Positions 24,837 through 34,729 are shown, counted from the first letter of the stretch. The stretch: 64,000 nt of DNA from Anaerolineales bacterium (GCA_025808555.1 CP075526.1:622387-686386), one strand, 5' to 3'. The notes: generated from the letters alone by a model not told the origin. A program made the numbers and translations.

Positions 24837-24860
24837 GGCCCAGGGCGCAAGCCCTGGGCC
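24837..24860 (+). terminator. Intercistronic hairpin after the binding-protein gene
   Basis: GGCCCAGGGC-GCAA-GCCCTGGGCC, perfect 10-bp arms, not followed by a strong T-run. Probably a partial terminator or mRNA stabiliser that gives more binding protein than permease. Confidence 0.6.
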
Positions 24861-24887
24861 TCTAGTACCTACGCCGGAGCAAGACGC

Positions 24888-25949
24888 ATGAGAGACCGCC
24901 TACGTAATCTTAATTTCATTGATCTTTTTCTTTGGGTCGTGCGGGCAGCCATTGTGGCAGTGATCCTGGTTGGCACGGTCAAAACCATTTTGAGCAATCC
25001 GTACACGTTGCGCAATTGGGAAGACTTCATTATTTTTGGCATTGCCCAGGGCAGCATGTACGCCTTGATCGCGATCGGCTACACCCTGGTGTACGGCGTG
25101 CTGCAAATGATCAACTTTGCACACGGCGAATTTTTTATGTCGGGCATCTTTGCCTCTACGTCGGCGGTAGCCATCCCGCTGGCGCGGGCGGGCTATCTGG
25201 CATCTCATCCGATCCCAAGCCTACTGCTGATCGCGCTGTGCTCGATCCTGATCTCGATCGCGATCTCATTGCTAACTGAGCGTATCGCCTACCGCCCGCT
25301 GCGTCACGCCCCGCGCTTGATGCCGCTGATCACTGCCATCGGGGCTTCCTTCTTCTGGCAGTATTACTTCCGCGGCCTGTTCGGCTCGCAAGTGATTCCC
25401 TTCCCTGACATCCCGCAGTTGGAGGGCACGGTGCCCTTCCTGCATACGCAAGTGCTGAAGTCACACGTACTGGTAATCTTCGTGACCCTGGTCGTGCTGA
25501 TCGGCTTGAACTTCTTCATCTCGAGGACCCGCCCCGGCAAGGCGATCCGCGCGGTGGCCGAGAACAAGGACGTGGCGGCCCTGATGGGGATCAACGTTAA
25601 TCGCACCATCAGTCTGACCTTCGCCACTGGCGCGGCGATGGCGGGTGTGGCCGGCATGCTGTACGCCCTGGTGTTCCACCAGGTGCACTTCTTCATGGGC
25701 TTCATCCCGGGCATCAAGGCCTTTACGGCGGCGGTGCTGGGCGGGATCGGCAGCATCCCCGGTGCAGCGGTGGGCGGCCTGTTTCTGGGCTTGTTCGAAT
25801 CCCTGGGCCCCAGCCTGTTCCTGCAAAGCCTGGGTATTCCCGCCTTTAATCAGCTCAAGGATGTGATCGCCTTCACCATGCTGGTGCTGGTGCTCATTTT
25901 CCGCCCGCAAGGCATTGTGGGTGAGCGTTTGAAAGAAAAGAAAGCGTAG
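24888..25949 (+). CDS. livH: Branched-chain amino-acid-type ABC permease LivH
   Basis: 353 residues with about eight helices. IIFGIAQGSMYALIAIGYTLVYGVLQMINFAHGEFFM is split here by position (residues about 44-80): its core GxxYALxAxGxTLxYGVxxxxNFAHG motif is LivH-specific. The cytoplasmic EAA-like loop and GGIGSIPGAAVGGLFLGL near the end also fit. An N-terminal extra helix of about 40 residues precedes the core. It forms the heteromeric pore with LivM. Confidence 0.92.
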   Translation: MRDRLRNLNFIDLFLWVVRAAIVAVILVGTVKTILSNPYTLRNWEDFIIFGIAQGSMYALIAIGYTLVYGVLQMINFAHGEFFMSGIFASTSAVAIPLARAGYLASHPIPSLLLIALCSILISIAISLLTERIAYRPLRHAPRLMPLITAIGASFFWQYYFRGLFGSQVIPFPDIPQLEGTVPFLHTQVLKSHVLVIFVTLVVLIGLNFFISRTRPGKAIRAVAENKDVAALMGINVNRTISLTFATGAAMAGVAGMLYALVFHQVHFFMGFIPGIKAFTAAVLGGIGSIPGAAVGGLFLGLFESLGPSLFLQSLGIPAFNQLKDVIAFTMLVLVLIFRPQGIVGERLKEKKA

Positions 25950-25958
25950 AGGTTGGAC

Positions 25959-27614
25959 ATGAGTTTCTTTAAAGACCTCGACCTGCGTAAACTTGGAATG
26001 CAACTGCTGGTTACCAGCATCATCACGCTTAGCGTCAGCGCGATCGGCATGGTGGAGCTGTTCGGCGGCCGCTACGTGATCACGGGCTTGTTCACCATGG
26101 CCCAGATCCTGTTCCTTGGCCCTACGGCTTTCTTCGCCTACCGCGCAGTGCGCGAGACGCCAGGCAGCCAAAAATGGCTGGGCCTGCTCAAAGCCCTGCT
26201 GCTGGGCGTGAGCGTTGGCCTGGTGATGTTCGCCTTTGTTTGGCTGGCGCAAAACTTCAATGTGCGCAGCATTTTCATCAACATCTCGCCGCGACTCATC
26301 AACATTCTGACGTTTGAGCATGCCGGCGGCGGCACCACGCTGTTGATTACCCTGATCGGCGCGGCCCTGGCAGGAGGAGCGTTGGCAATGGTGCCGACCA
26401 AGCTGCGCAACGCGTTGCTGCTTGGCGCCTCGATCACGCTTCTGGTGGGCTTGCTCTCCGAGATCCTGTCGGAGCGCCTGCGCAGCCTGTTCAGCAGCCA
26501 ACTCAGCAGCGCCATCTTCGCCTCCAAGGCGCTGCTGTTGGTGCCAGCGATCGTGTTGTTCACGCTGGCCAGCGCCATCAGCTTCCTGCGCCAGAGCGGC
26601 CGAATCGGCACTGGCAAGATCGGCCCTGACCTGAAGCCAAGCCAGGCCAAGATCGTGCGCACTGCGCTGATCAGCCTGTTTTTGCTGGTGCTGCCGATGT
26701 TGCTGGGCAGCTACCTGACCGAAGTGACCAATAACATCGGCCTGTTCTTCCTGATGGGCCTGGGCCTCAACATTGTGGTGGGCTTGGCCGGCCTGCTTGA
26801 CCTGGGCTACGTGGCTTTCTTCGCGATTGGCGCCTACACGATGGCGGCATTGACCTCTACCGGACATCTGGGCCTGGCCGAGATGTCCTTCTGGGTTGCG
26901 CTGCCGATCTGTGTGGCTGTGGCGGCTTTCGCCGGGCTGATCCTGGGTATGCCGGTACTGCGCATGCGTGGCGACTACCTGGCTATCGTAACTCTGGGCT
27001 TCGGCGAGATCATCCGCATCCTGGCCCTATCTGACTTGATGAAGCCGTACATTGGCGGTGCCCAGGGCATCCTGAACATCCCCAAGCCGATGGTGGGCGA
27101 GCTGGCACTGATCCGGCCAGAGCAGATGTATTACGTAATCCTGATCGGTGTGGCGATCGCCATGTTCATGTCGACACGGGTGCGCGATTCGCAGATTGGC
27201 CGCCGCTGGATGGCTATGCGTGAAGACGAAGATGTGGCGGAAGCGATGGGCATCAACCTGGTCAACACCAAGCTATTGGCCTTCACCATCGGTGCGGGTT
27301 TCTCGGGCCTGGCGGGCGCCATCTTTGCCTCCAAGCTGGGGTCCATCTTCCCGCACAGTTTCAACCTGCTCATCTCCATCAACGTGCTCAGCCTCATCAT
27401 CGTGGGCGGCCTGGGCAGCATTCCCGGGACCCTGGTTGGCGCCATCATCCTGGTGGGTCTGCCGGAGCTGCTGCGCGAATTCGCTGAGTTCCGCTGGCTG
27501 GCCTACGGCGTGCTGCTGGTAACCATGATGCTGAGCCGCCCTGAGGGCTTCATTCCCTCGGAGGTCATCAAGCGTGAATTGCACGCGGGTGACGAAGCGG
27601 AGCAGGCTGGCTAA
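25959..27614 (+). CDS. livM: Branched-chain amino-acid-type ABC permease LivM with N-terminal extension
   Basis: 551 residues. The canonical core starts near residue 240 with GLGLNIVVGLAGLLDLGYVAFFAIGAY and has GDYLAIVTLGFGEIIRI and GGLGSIPGTLVGA. The first roughly 235 residues add about six helices, longer than the extension of E. coli LivM (425 aa total). Start is ATG 25959 (MSFFKDLDLRKLG) with a weak GAGG upstream; a TTG at 25953 is less likely. Confidence 0.9.
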   Translation: MSFFKDLDLRKLGMQLLVTSIITLSVSAIGMVELFGGRYVITGLFTMAQILFLGPTAFFAYRAVRETPGSQKWLGLLKALLLGVSVGLVMFAFVWLAQNFNVRSIFINISPRLINILTFEHAGGGTTLLITLIGAALAGGALAMVPTKLRNALLLGASITLLVGLLSEILSERLRSLFSSQLSSAIFASKALLLVPAIVLFTLASAISFLRQSGRIGTGKIGPDLKPSQAKIVRTALISLFLLVLPMLLGSYLTEVTNNIGLFFLMGLGLNIVVGLAGLLDLGYVAFFAIGAYTMAALTSTGHLGLAEMSFWVALPICVAVAAFAGLILGMPVLRMRGDYLAIVTLGFGEIIRILALSDLMKPYIGGAQGILNIPKPMVGELALIRPEQMYYVILIGVAIAMFMSTRVRDSQIGRRWMAMREDEDVAEAMGINLVNTKLLAFTIGAGFSGLAGAIFASKLGSIFPHSFNLLISINVLSLIIVGGLGSIPGTLVGAIILVGLPELLREFAEFRWLAYGVLLVTMMLSRPEGFIPSEVIKRELHAGDEAEQAG

Positions 27615-27634
27615 GGCCGGAACGGAAGACGACC

Positions 27635-28432
27635 ATGACAAACATCTTGTCTGCAAAAAACGTATCCAAGAACTTTGGCGGTCTGGTGGCCGTAAACGAC
27701 CTGAGCCTGGACATCAAGGAGCAGAGCATTAGCTCTGTGATCGGCCCCAACGGCGCAGGCAAAACCACCTTCTTTAACTGCATCACGGGCTTCTACAAGA
27801 TCGACAAGGGCGAGATTTTGTTTGAGGGTGAACCCACCCACAACCTGCGCCCTGATCAGATCACCCGGGCCGGCATGGCGCGCACCTATCAGAACATCCG
27901 CTTGTTCTCGAACATGACCTCGATCGAGAACATATTGGTGGGTGAGCATGTGCATCTGCACTCCAATCTGGTTGATGCGGTGGTGCGCTCAAAGCGCTTC
28001 AAGGAAGAAGAAGCTGCCGCCGAAGAGGAGGCCAAGCGCCTGCTGAATTTTGTGGGTTTGCGCGGCATGGGTGACTCGCTGGCGCGCAATCTGCCGTACG
28101 GCGCCCAGCGCCGCCTGGAGATCGCCCGGGCCTTGGCCACCCAACCCAAGATGCTGTTGTTGGACGAGCCGACAGCAGGCATGAACCCCAACGAAACCGC
28201 CGATCTGACCAAGTTCATCCGTGAGCTGCGCGATACGCTCGGCATCACCATCATGCTGATCGAGCATGATATGCGGGTGGTGATGGGGATCAGCGAGCAG
28301 ATCACGGTGCTGGACTACGGCGCCAAGATCGCCGAAGGCTTGCCGAAGGACATCCAAAGCAACCCGCAGGTGATCGAGGCCTACCTGGGCAGCGGCGCTG
28401 CATCTGGCCTTAAGACGGCTAAGGCAAAGTAA
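27635..28432 (+). CDS. livG: Branched-chain amino-acid-type ABC ATPase LivG
   Basis: 265 residues. Walker A GPNGAGKTT, Walker B LLLDEPTAGMNP and His-switch MLIEHDMRVVM are present. The signature LSGGQ position is replaced by LPYGAQRRLEIARAL, common in LivG proteins. It couples ATP hydrolysis to the LivHM pore, and livF follows 9 nt later. Confidence 0.93.
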   Translation: MTNILSAKNVSKNFGGLVAVNDLSLDIKEQSISSVIGPNGAGKTTFFNCITGFYKIDKGEILFEGEPTHNLRPDQITRAGMARTYQNIRLFSNMTSIENILVGEHVHLHSNLVDAVVRSKRFKEEEAAAEEEAKRLLNFVGLRGMGDSLARNLPYGAQRRLEIARALATQPKMLLLDEPTAGMNPNETADLTKFIRELRDTLGITIMLIEHDMRVVMGISEQITVLDYGAKIAEGLPKDIQSNPQVIEAYLGSGAASGLKTAKAK

Positions 28433-28441
28433 GGAGCCCCC

Positions 28442-29155
<714 letters not shown>

Positions 29156-29163
29156 GCCTCATC

Positions 29164-29252
29164 TGTCATGCGAGGCGCTGCGTAGCAGCGCACGAAGCAA
29201 TCTCCCGCATAGGCTTGGGTTTGCTTCGCCGCCATTGGCGGCTCGCAAAGAC
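29164..29252 (+). repeat. Dispersed palindromic repeat, TGCGAGG...GAAGCAATCT family
   Basis: Begins GTCATGCGAGGCGCTGC, contains ACGAAGCAATCTCCC, and ends TTGCTTCGCCGCC followed by GGCGGCTCGCAAAGACG. Opposite orientation to the copies near 9.96 kb and 43.8 kb. Fills the livF/deaminase gap with the adjacent terminator. Confidence 0.6.
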
Positions 29253-29267
29253 GTATCGACTTAGAAC

Positions 29268-29301
29268 AAAAAAAAGCGCAGCCAATGGCTGCGCTTTTTT
29301 T
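29268..29301. terminator. Bidirectional terminator between livF and the deaminase-CYTH gene
   Basis: GCGCAGCC-AAT-GGCTGCGC (29276-29294) with A8 on the left and T7 on the right. It serves both convergent transcripts. Confidence 0.88.
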
Positions 29302-29315
29302 GTCTGCGTGCAGGG

Positions 29316-31286
29316 CTAAGCGGCAATCTTGACGTACTCGCGTGGCTCAGCGCCTTCGGTCGAGACTCCCAGCAGCTTGGCAAGTTCCAGGATGAGTTTG
29401 GCTTTGGTCTCAGCGTCACGCTGGCTCCAGGTGCGGCTCTTGATCTCAACAAAGCTGCCCAGATCCGGCTTGTCGACGCGGTCTACATTGACGTAGAAAT
29501 CCTCCCCGCGGAAATGCACCAGCCAGCGGCGGCGGTTCTTCTCGACTTCGACCTCACGCGGGGGTTGGAAGTATTCGCGGTAGAAGCGCAGGCTCTGGTC
29601 TGCCGGCGCCAGGTAGCGGCTGCGGGATAGGATGACCGCACTGGGGAAATCTCGCTCATGGGTGTCCCCCATCAGGGTCAGGCGGTAGCGCGAATGATCA
29701 GGCTGCCCGTTCTCCTTGAGGAACACATCCTCGCGATAGCGCAGGGTGTAGTTTTCCTCAGGGAACATGAAGTAGGTGTCGTACTCATGATAGTGGCGCT
29801 TGTAAACGATCTTGATCTCAGGATGTTCCATCGCGGCGATCACCGGCTCGGCGTCTTCCACTGGCACCTTGAGCTGGGCCTCGAAACTTTCCTCCTGCGT
29901 GGCGCCGCCGATGGCGATGAGCTTGGTCAGCACCGATTTCTCGCGAGCGATCAAGAATTTGTCGATCTTCTTGGCCAACTCATTGGCCTGGGTCAGCAAA
30001 GCCTGCTCATCCAGCGTGGTGAGCTGCTTGGCACGCATGAGCCACTTGCCGTTGACCATCACATCGGTCACATCGGTGGATTTAGCCGCGTACACGATCT
30101 GGGCATAGGTGCTGTTGGGGTCACGGCTGAAGTGCGGCGAGGCATGCAGGGTGTCAATGTTGACCAGGATCAGGTCAGCCCGCTTGCCGGGCTCCAGCGA
30201 ACCGGTAACATCGCCAATGTGCATGGCCTGCGCGCCGAGGCGAGTGGCCATGAGCAAAGCGGTCTGGGCCGGCAGCGTAGTGGGGTCATTCTCACGCAGC
30301 TTAGCCAGGAACGCGGCCAGGCGCACTTCCTCAAACATATCCAGGTCATTGTTGGAGGCCGGGCCATCCGTGCCGATGCCGACGTTGAGACCGGCGCGCA
30401 GCATCTCGCTCACCGGGGCGGCGCCGGAGGCCAGCTTCATGTTGGAGGATGGATTGTGCGAGACGCCCACGTTATAGTGCGCGAAGGTGTTGATCTCGCC
30501 CTTGTCGACATGGACACAGTGAGCCGCCAACACCTTGGCGTCAAACAGATTTTGCTTCTTTACGTACGGCACCACCGGCATGCCCCATTCCTTGCGGGCA
30601 TTTTCAACTTCAAAAGAACTTTCTGCAATGTGGGTGTGCAGAGGCACATCAAATTCCACCGCCAGGGCGGCAGTGGCGCGCAGGATCTCCTCGGTGCAGC
30701 TGTAGGGCGCGTGCGGGGAAACGGCCGGCACGATGAGCGGGTGGCCCTTCCATTTCTGGATGAACTCCCGCGTGTAGGCCATCGATTCTTCGTAGAACTT
30801 GGCATCTGGCGTGGGGAACTTCATCACGGTTTGCCCGCACACGGCGCGCATGCCGGCCGCGGCGGTGGCCTCAGCCACGGTGGACTCGTAGTAGTACATG
30901 TCGGCAAAGCTGGTGATGCCCGAGCGGATGTATTCGGCGCAGCCGATCGAGGTGCCCAGGTGAACGAAGTCCGGCGTGACGAACTCGCGCTCCACCGGGA
31001 TCATGTAGCCCATCAGCCACACATCCAGGCGCAGGTCGTCGGCCAGGCCGCGCAGCAGGGTCATGGGCACATGTGTGTGGGCGTTGACCAGGCCGGGCAT
31101 CAGCACCTTGCCGCCGCAATCCAGCTTGTCTGTGGCTTCGTATTGTTTCAGGATTTCATCTTCCGGCCCGGCGGCCAGAATGCTGTCGCCCAGGATGGCG
31201 ACGGCGCCCTTGGGGAATTGTTGCATGTCCTCATTCATGGTGAGGACGTGGGCGTTGGTAAGAATAAGGTCTGCTTTAGTAGCCAA
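29316..31286 (-). CDS. MTA/SAH deaminase fused to a C-terminal CYTH domain
   Basis: 656 residues. Residues 1-430 are an MtaD-type amidohydrolase: HxH in GLVNAHTHVPMTL, central HTHIAES, HCVHVDKGE and GTDGPASNN give a full metal site. It should deaminate 5'-methylthioadenosine or S-adenosylhomocysteine. Residues about 467-640 resemble a CYTH domain: DTYF, LRYRED, a REVEVEKNRRRW strand and GSFVEIKSRT. The usual ExExK is EAQLK, so the second Glu is Gln. The start is TTG 31286 after AGGGA. Family MtaD proteins are about 430 aa, so the extra domain is a true fusion. The CYTH substrate is unknown. Confidence 0.8.
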   Translation of the reverse strand: MATKADLILTNAHVLTMNEDMQQFPKGAVAILGDSILAAGPEDEILKQYEATDKLDCGGKVLMPGLVNAHTHVPMTLLRGLADDLRLDVWLMGYMIPVEREFVTPDFVHLGTSIGCAEYIRSGITSFADMYYYESTVAEATAAAGMRAVCGQTVMKFPTPDAKFYEESMAYTREFIQKWKGHPLIVPAVSPHAPYSCTEEILRATAALAVEFDVPLHTHIAESSFEVENARKEWGMPVVPYVKKQNLFDAKVLAAHCVHVDKGEINTFAHYNVGVSHNPSSNMKLASGAAPVSEMLRAGLNVGIGTDGPASNNDLDMFEEVRLAAFLAKLRENDPTTLPAQTALLMATRLGAQAMHIGDVTGSLEPGKRADLILVNIDTLHASPHFSRDPNSTYAQIVYAAKSTDVTDVMVNGKWLMRAKQLTTLDEQALLTQANELAKKIDKFLIAREKSVLTKLIAIGGATQEESFEAQLKVPVEDAEPVIAAMEHPEIKIVYKRHYHEYDTYFMFPEENYTLRYREDVFLKENGQPDHSRYRLTLMGDTHERDFPSAVILSRSRYLAPADQSLRFYREYFQPPREVEVEKNRRRWLVHFRGEDFYVNVDRVDKPDLGSFVEIKSRTWSQRDAETKAKLILELAKLLGVSTEGAEPREYVKIAA

Positions 31287-31347
31287 TCATTTCCCTTTCG
31301 TTATATTCTTGCATCGCAAGTTAATGAGTGCTTGAAATTAAATTGGC

Positions 31348-32517
31348 CTAGTTTACCTCATCCAACAGTTTGCGCCGCAGGAAAGACAGCGCCAGGCTGG
31401 TAGCCCAGCCTGCCGCCTGGGCGGTATGCCCGCCATATGGGAAGGCGATGTGATGGGGCGCCTTGAGCCCGCTGATGAAGATCTCCAGCTCGTGGGCGTG
31501 CTGGGCTTCGCCCTTGGTGCGCAGCTCCACGGCCAGCACAATATCAGCGCGCACCTTGCCAGCGTATTCGCTGGCGGCGGATTTGAGCGGCTCGGTGCGC
31601 AGGCCAGCGTGCAGCACTTCGCCGCCCACGAAGGCGTTGCCCTCGCCGGTGAGCGCTTTGACGATGGCACCGCTCAGCCCTTTTTCGAGCACCGCCAGGG
31701 TTTGCTTGCGCCTGGACATCTCGCGCAGCACGGCGCGAGCCAGGGTTTCTTCGTCAACGCCGTGCACCCAGTCGCCCAGGCGCTGGCGCACCTCGGTTTC
31801 CAGCTCATCCAGCATCTGGTTGGCCTGCTCCACGCTCTCGGCTTTGGCGGTCAGGCGCACATCCACGCTGCCGGCGTGCGCCGCCAGCCCAACCGTAGGG
31901 TTGGTCTGGCGTTCCAGATCAGCCAGGTGCTCGTCGATCTGCGATTCGGGCACGCCAGCCACGTGCAGCACGCGGGCACGGATAACGCCGGTGAGGCCAA
32001 AGCGCTCCTTGAAATACGGGAGGATGCCGTGCTCATAGATGTGTTTCATTTCATTGGGCACACCGGGCACGGCGATGACCACTTTGCCATTGGATTCCAC
32101 CAGAACGCCGGGGGCGCTGCCCACGGCGTTCTCCAGGCTGCGGCCGCCCTGTGGCAGCTCGGCCTGGCGCTTGTTGTTCTCGCTGGGGGTGCGCTTCATG
32201 CGCGCAAAGCGCGCCACGATCTGCTCCCATAGCTTCGGGCGAAACTCCAGCTCTACGCCCAGGGCGCGGGCAATCCCCTCGCGGGTGACGTCGTCCACCG
32301 TCGGCCCCAGGCCGCCGGTGCACAGCACGATGTCGGAACGGCTGAGGCCTAGGGTGACCGCGTCGGCAATGCGCTGCTCGTTATCGCCCACAGTGGAGGT
32401 GTAGAACAGGTCAATGCCGGCGTCACGCAGTTGGCGCGCCAGGTACTGCGTATTGGTATCGGTAATTTCACCGAGCAGCAGTTCGGTGCCAATGGTGAGG
32501 ATCTCAGCGGAGGGCAT
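31348..32517 (-). CDS. cinA: CinA family protein, amidase domain likely inactive
   Basis: 389 residues. The N-terminal MoCF-like domain is intact: ILTIGTELLLGEITDTNTQYL, CTGGLGPTVDDVTREG and VPGVPNEM. The C-terminal PncC/NMN-deamidase domain, however, reads TLAVLEKGLSG where active homologues have TAESCTGG, so the catalytic Ser position appears to be Lys. It likely retains nucleotide pyrophosphatase activity (ADP-ribose type) but not NMN deamidase. The start overlaps the upstream FAD oxidase stop by one base. Confidence 0.85.
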   Translation of the reverse strand: MPSAEILTIGTELLLGEITDTNTQYLARQLRDAGIDLFYTSTVGDNEQRIADAVTLGLSRSDIVLCTGGLGPTVDDVTREGIARALGVELEFRPKLWEQIVARFARMKRTPSENNKRQAELPQGGRSLENAVGSAPGVLVESNGKVVIAVPGVPNEMKHIYEHGILPYFKERFGLTGVIRARVLHVAGVPESQIDEHLADLERQTNPTVGLAAHAGSVDVRLTAKAESVEQANQMLDELETEVRQRLGDWVHGVDEETLARAVLREMSRRKQTLAVLEKGLSGAIVKALTGEGNAFVGGEVLHAGLRTEPLKSAASEYAGKVRADIVLAVELRTKGEAQHAHELEIFISGLKAPHHIAFPYGGHTAQAAGWATSLALSFLRRKLLDEVN

Positions 32518-33671
32518 TAGATTACGTTGTACTCCTTGAGCGAATCACCACTGAAGCGGTCGAGCCCCAGCATGGATACATCCACGCTGCTGGCGGCGCC
32601 ATCGAGCATGATCTCGGCCATCAGCTTACCGGAGATCGGGCCGTGCATGAAGCCGTGGCCTGAGAAACCGCCCACCAGATAGAGCCCGTCGATTGGCGTT
32701 GCGCCGAAGATGGGATGCGCGTCTGGCGTGACTTCGTACAGACCGGCCCAGTGGCTGGCCAAGCCTGCTTTTTCCAGAACCGGCAAACGCTCGGCGGCAC
32801 GCTCCAGGATGGTGAGTTCCCAGTCGGGATCCACATTCTGGTCGTAGCCTGGCTTCTCGTTGGGGTTGGACATGCCCGTCAGCAGCCCCTCGCCTTCTCG
32901 ATGGAAATATAGCGACTGGGCAAAATCGATCACGAAGGGATAGTCGGCCGGGATCTCCGGCAGCGGCGTGGTTGTAAGCATCTGGCGGCGGACCGGTCTT
33001 ATGGGCAGCTCCAGCCCGGCCATGGCGCCAACCTGGGCGGCCCACGGGCCGGCCGCGTTGAGCACCAGCGGGGTCGAGATGCTGCCCTGGTTGGTATGCA
33101 CGCCGGTGACGGCGCCGCTCTCGACTTGCAGGCCGGTTACCTCGACGCTGCCGATGCACTGCGCGCCCAGGCGGGTGGCGGCGTTGATGTAGCCCATCAC
33201 CACGCTGTTCGGGTCGCATAGGCCGTCCTTGGCGTTGAAGGTGCCGCGCAACACATCGTCCAAACGCATCTGTGGCAGGCGGGCGCGCACTTCGTCGCCC
33301 GTGAGCCATTCGGTGTTCACGCCCAGGCTGTTTTGCAAGGCTACGTTCTTTTCAAACACGGCAATATCGGTTTCATTGTTGAGCAGGAACAGATAGCCGC
33401 ATTGGCGATAGTCCACCTCCTGCCCGATCTCTTCTGGAAAGCGTTCCAACATCGGCAGGCTGGCCAGGCTGAGGCGAATATTGACCTCAGTGCCGAACTG
33501 GTAGCGCACGCCCCCGGCGCAGCGGCCGGTGGCGCCCAGGCCGAAGAACTCTTCCTTCTCCAGCAGCACCACGTCCTTGATGCCGCGCTGCGCCAGGTGA
33601 TAGGCCGCCGAGGCGCCCATTACGCCGCCGCCGATGATGACTACCGATGCCGTCTTGGGAAGACTTACCAC
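32517..33671 (-). CDS. FAD-dependent amine/imino-acid oxidase (DAO family)
   Basis: 384 residues. The N-terminal dinucleotide-binding VVIIGGGVMGASAAYHLAQRG, then GATGRCAGGVRYQFGTE near the flavin, and a C-terminal LVGGFSGHGFMHGP are typical of the sarcosine oxidase beta / hydroxyproline dehydrogenase group. There is no signal peptide. It starts with GTG 33671, overlapping the upstream ornithine-cyclodeaminase-like gene by 7 nt. It probably oxidises a secondary amine or D-amino acid; the substrate is not determinable. Confidence 0.85.
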   Translation of the reverse strand: MVSLPKTASVVIIGGGVMGASAAYHLAQRGIKDVVLLEKEEFFGLGATGRCAGGVRYQFGTEVNIRLSLASLPMLERFPEEIGQEVDYRQCGYLFLLNNETDIAVFEKNVALQNSLGVNTEWLTGDEVRARLPQMRLDDVLRGTFNAKDGLCDPNSVVMGYINAATRLGAQCIGSVEVTGLQVESGAVTGVHTNQGSISTPLVLNAAGPWAAQVGAMAGLELPIRPVRRQMLTTTPLPEIPADYPFVIDFAQSLYFHREGEGLLTGMSNPNEKPGYDQNVDPDWELTILERAAERLPVLEKAGLASHWAGLYEVTPDAHPIFGATPIDGLYLVGGFSGHGFMHGPISGKLMAEIMLDGAASSVDVSMLGLDRFSGDSLKEYNVI

Positions 33672-34657
33672 GCTACCTCCGTGCCAATGCCTAACTTGCG
33701 GGCATTGGCAACTGCAACGCGGGCGGCCAGTGCATCCTGCACGGCCACGCCCACGGACTTGAAGAATGTGACCTGCTCCGCCGAGCTGCGCCCGGCCGCC
33801 TTCCCGTTGAGCACCTCGCCCAGCTCGGCAATATCGTCTACTTTGATTAGCCCATCACGCAGTGGGATGGCAATCTCGCCGCTTTCCACCTGGGTAGCCG
33901 AGCGACTGTCCACGGTGATGCGCGCCTTGGCCACAAGTTCGGCCGGCACTTCGATGCCCTCAGCAGTGTGGGTGCCGGCGGCGTTGATGTGCGCCCCCGG
34001 GCGCACATCTGCGGCGGCGAACACGGGCGCATGGCTGGTGGTGGCGGCGCTGATGATGTCGGCCTGGGCCACCGCTTCCTGCGGACTGGCGGCCGGGCGC
34101 AGATCCTTGGGCACCCGCCCCACCCCGGCCATTTCGCTAATGAACTTGGCTACCTGCTCCTGGTTGGGCGAATAGATCCAGGCTGTTTCGATCTTGCGTA
34201 CGGCGCAGGCCGCTTCCAGTTGGGTACGGGCTTGTACTCCGGCGCCGAAGACCGCCAGGGTCCTGGCGTCTGGCCGGGCCAGCACATCCGTGGCGGCGCC
34301 ACAACCGGCGCCGGTGCGGATGGCGGTGACGGCGGCGCCTTCCAGTACCGCTTGCAGCACGCCGGTTTCAGGGTCAAAAGCCAGCACCACCGCATTGATG
34401 AGCGGCAGGCCGCGTTGCGGGTTCTTGCCGAACAGCGAGACCAGCTTGACCGCCAGGGCCTGCTCTTCCGGTGACGCGCCGTCAACGAATGCGGGCATCA
34501 GGATGCTCATGCCCTCATGCGGGGCGACGTTAAGGCGGGTGCGGAGCGGCACCTCGGCCGTGCCGGCCGAGAGGGCCGCGTACGCTTGCTTCATGGCGGC
34601 GATGCACTCGTCCATCGGCAGCGCCTGGCGGACTTCATTGGCGTTGAGTATCAGCAT
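33665..34657 (-). CDS. Ornithine cyclodeaminase / mu-crystallin family protein
   Basis: 330 residues starting MLILNANEVRQALPMDE. The NAD-binding Rossmann segment reads TLAVFGAGVQARTQLEAA. The Lys of LAVKLVSLFGKNPQ and the GADVLARPDA region fit the family, which includes ornithine cyclodeaminase and pyrroline-2-carboxylate / ketimine reductases. Pairing with the DAO oxidase favours a reductase acting on cyclic imines, but that is inference. The earlier in-frame start (34702) is rejected because TAGAAT lies 7 nt before ATG 34657. Confidence 0.83.
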   Translation of the reverse strand: MLILNANEVRQALPMDECIAAMKQAYAALSAGTAEVPLRTRLNVAPHEGMSILMPAFVDGASPEEQALAVKLVSLFGKNPQRGLPLINAVVLAFDPETGVLQAVLEGAAVTAIRTGAGCGAATDVLARPDARTLAVFGAGVQARTQLEAACAVRKIETAWIYSPNQEQVAKFISEMAGVGRVPKDLRPAASPQEAVAQADIISAATTSHAPVFAAADVRPGAHINAAGTHTAEGIEVPAELVAKARITVDSRSATQVESGEIAIPLRDGLIKVDDIAELGEVLNGKAAGRSSAEQVTFFKSVGVAVQDALAARVAVANARKLGIGTEVAW

Positions 34658-34664
34658 GCTGGCA

Positions 34665-34670
34665 ATTCTA
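34665..34670 (-). promoter_or_regulatory. -10 element of the cyclodeaminase-oxidase-cinA operon, leaderless type
   Basis: Minus-strand TAGAAT with 7 nt to ATG 34657 and no Shine-Dalgarno. Confidence 0.5.
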
Positions 34671-34729
34671 ATTCTTTTCGCCGTGCAGCTCTGCCGCCGC
34701 ATGCGTTAGCGCAGAACAGGGCTGAGGGC

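Noticed and set aside
29658-31403. Long plus-strand open frame opposite the deaminase
   Set aside because: Shadow of a gene with intact metal motifs; no start signals.
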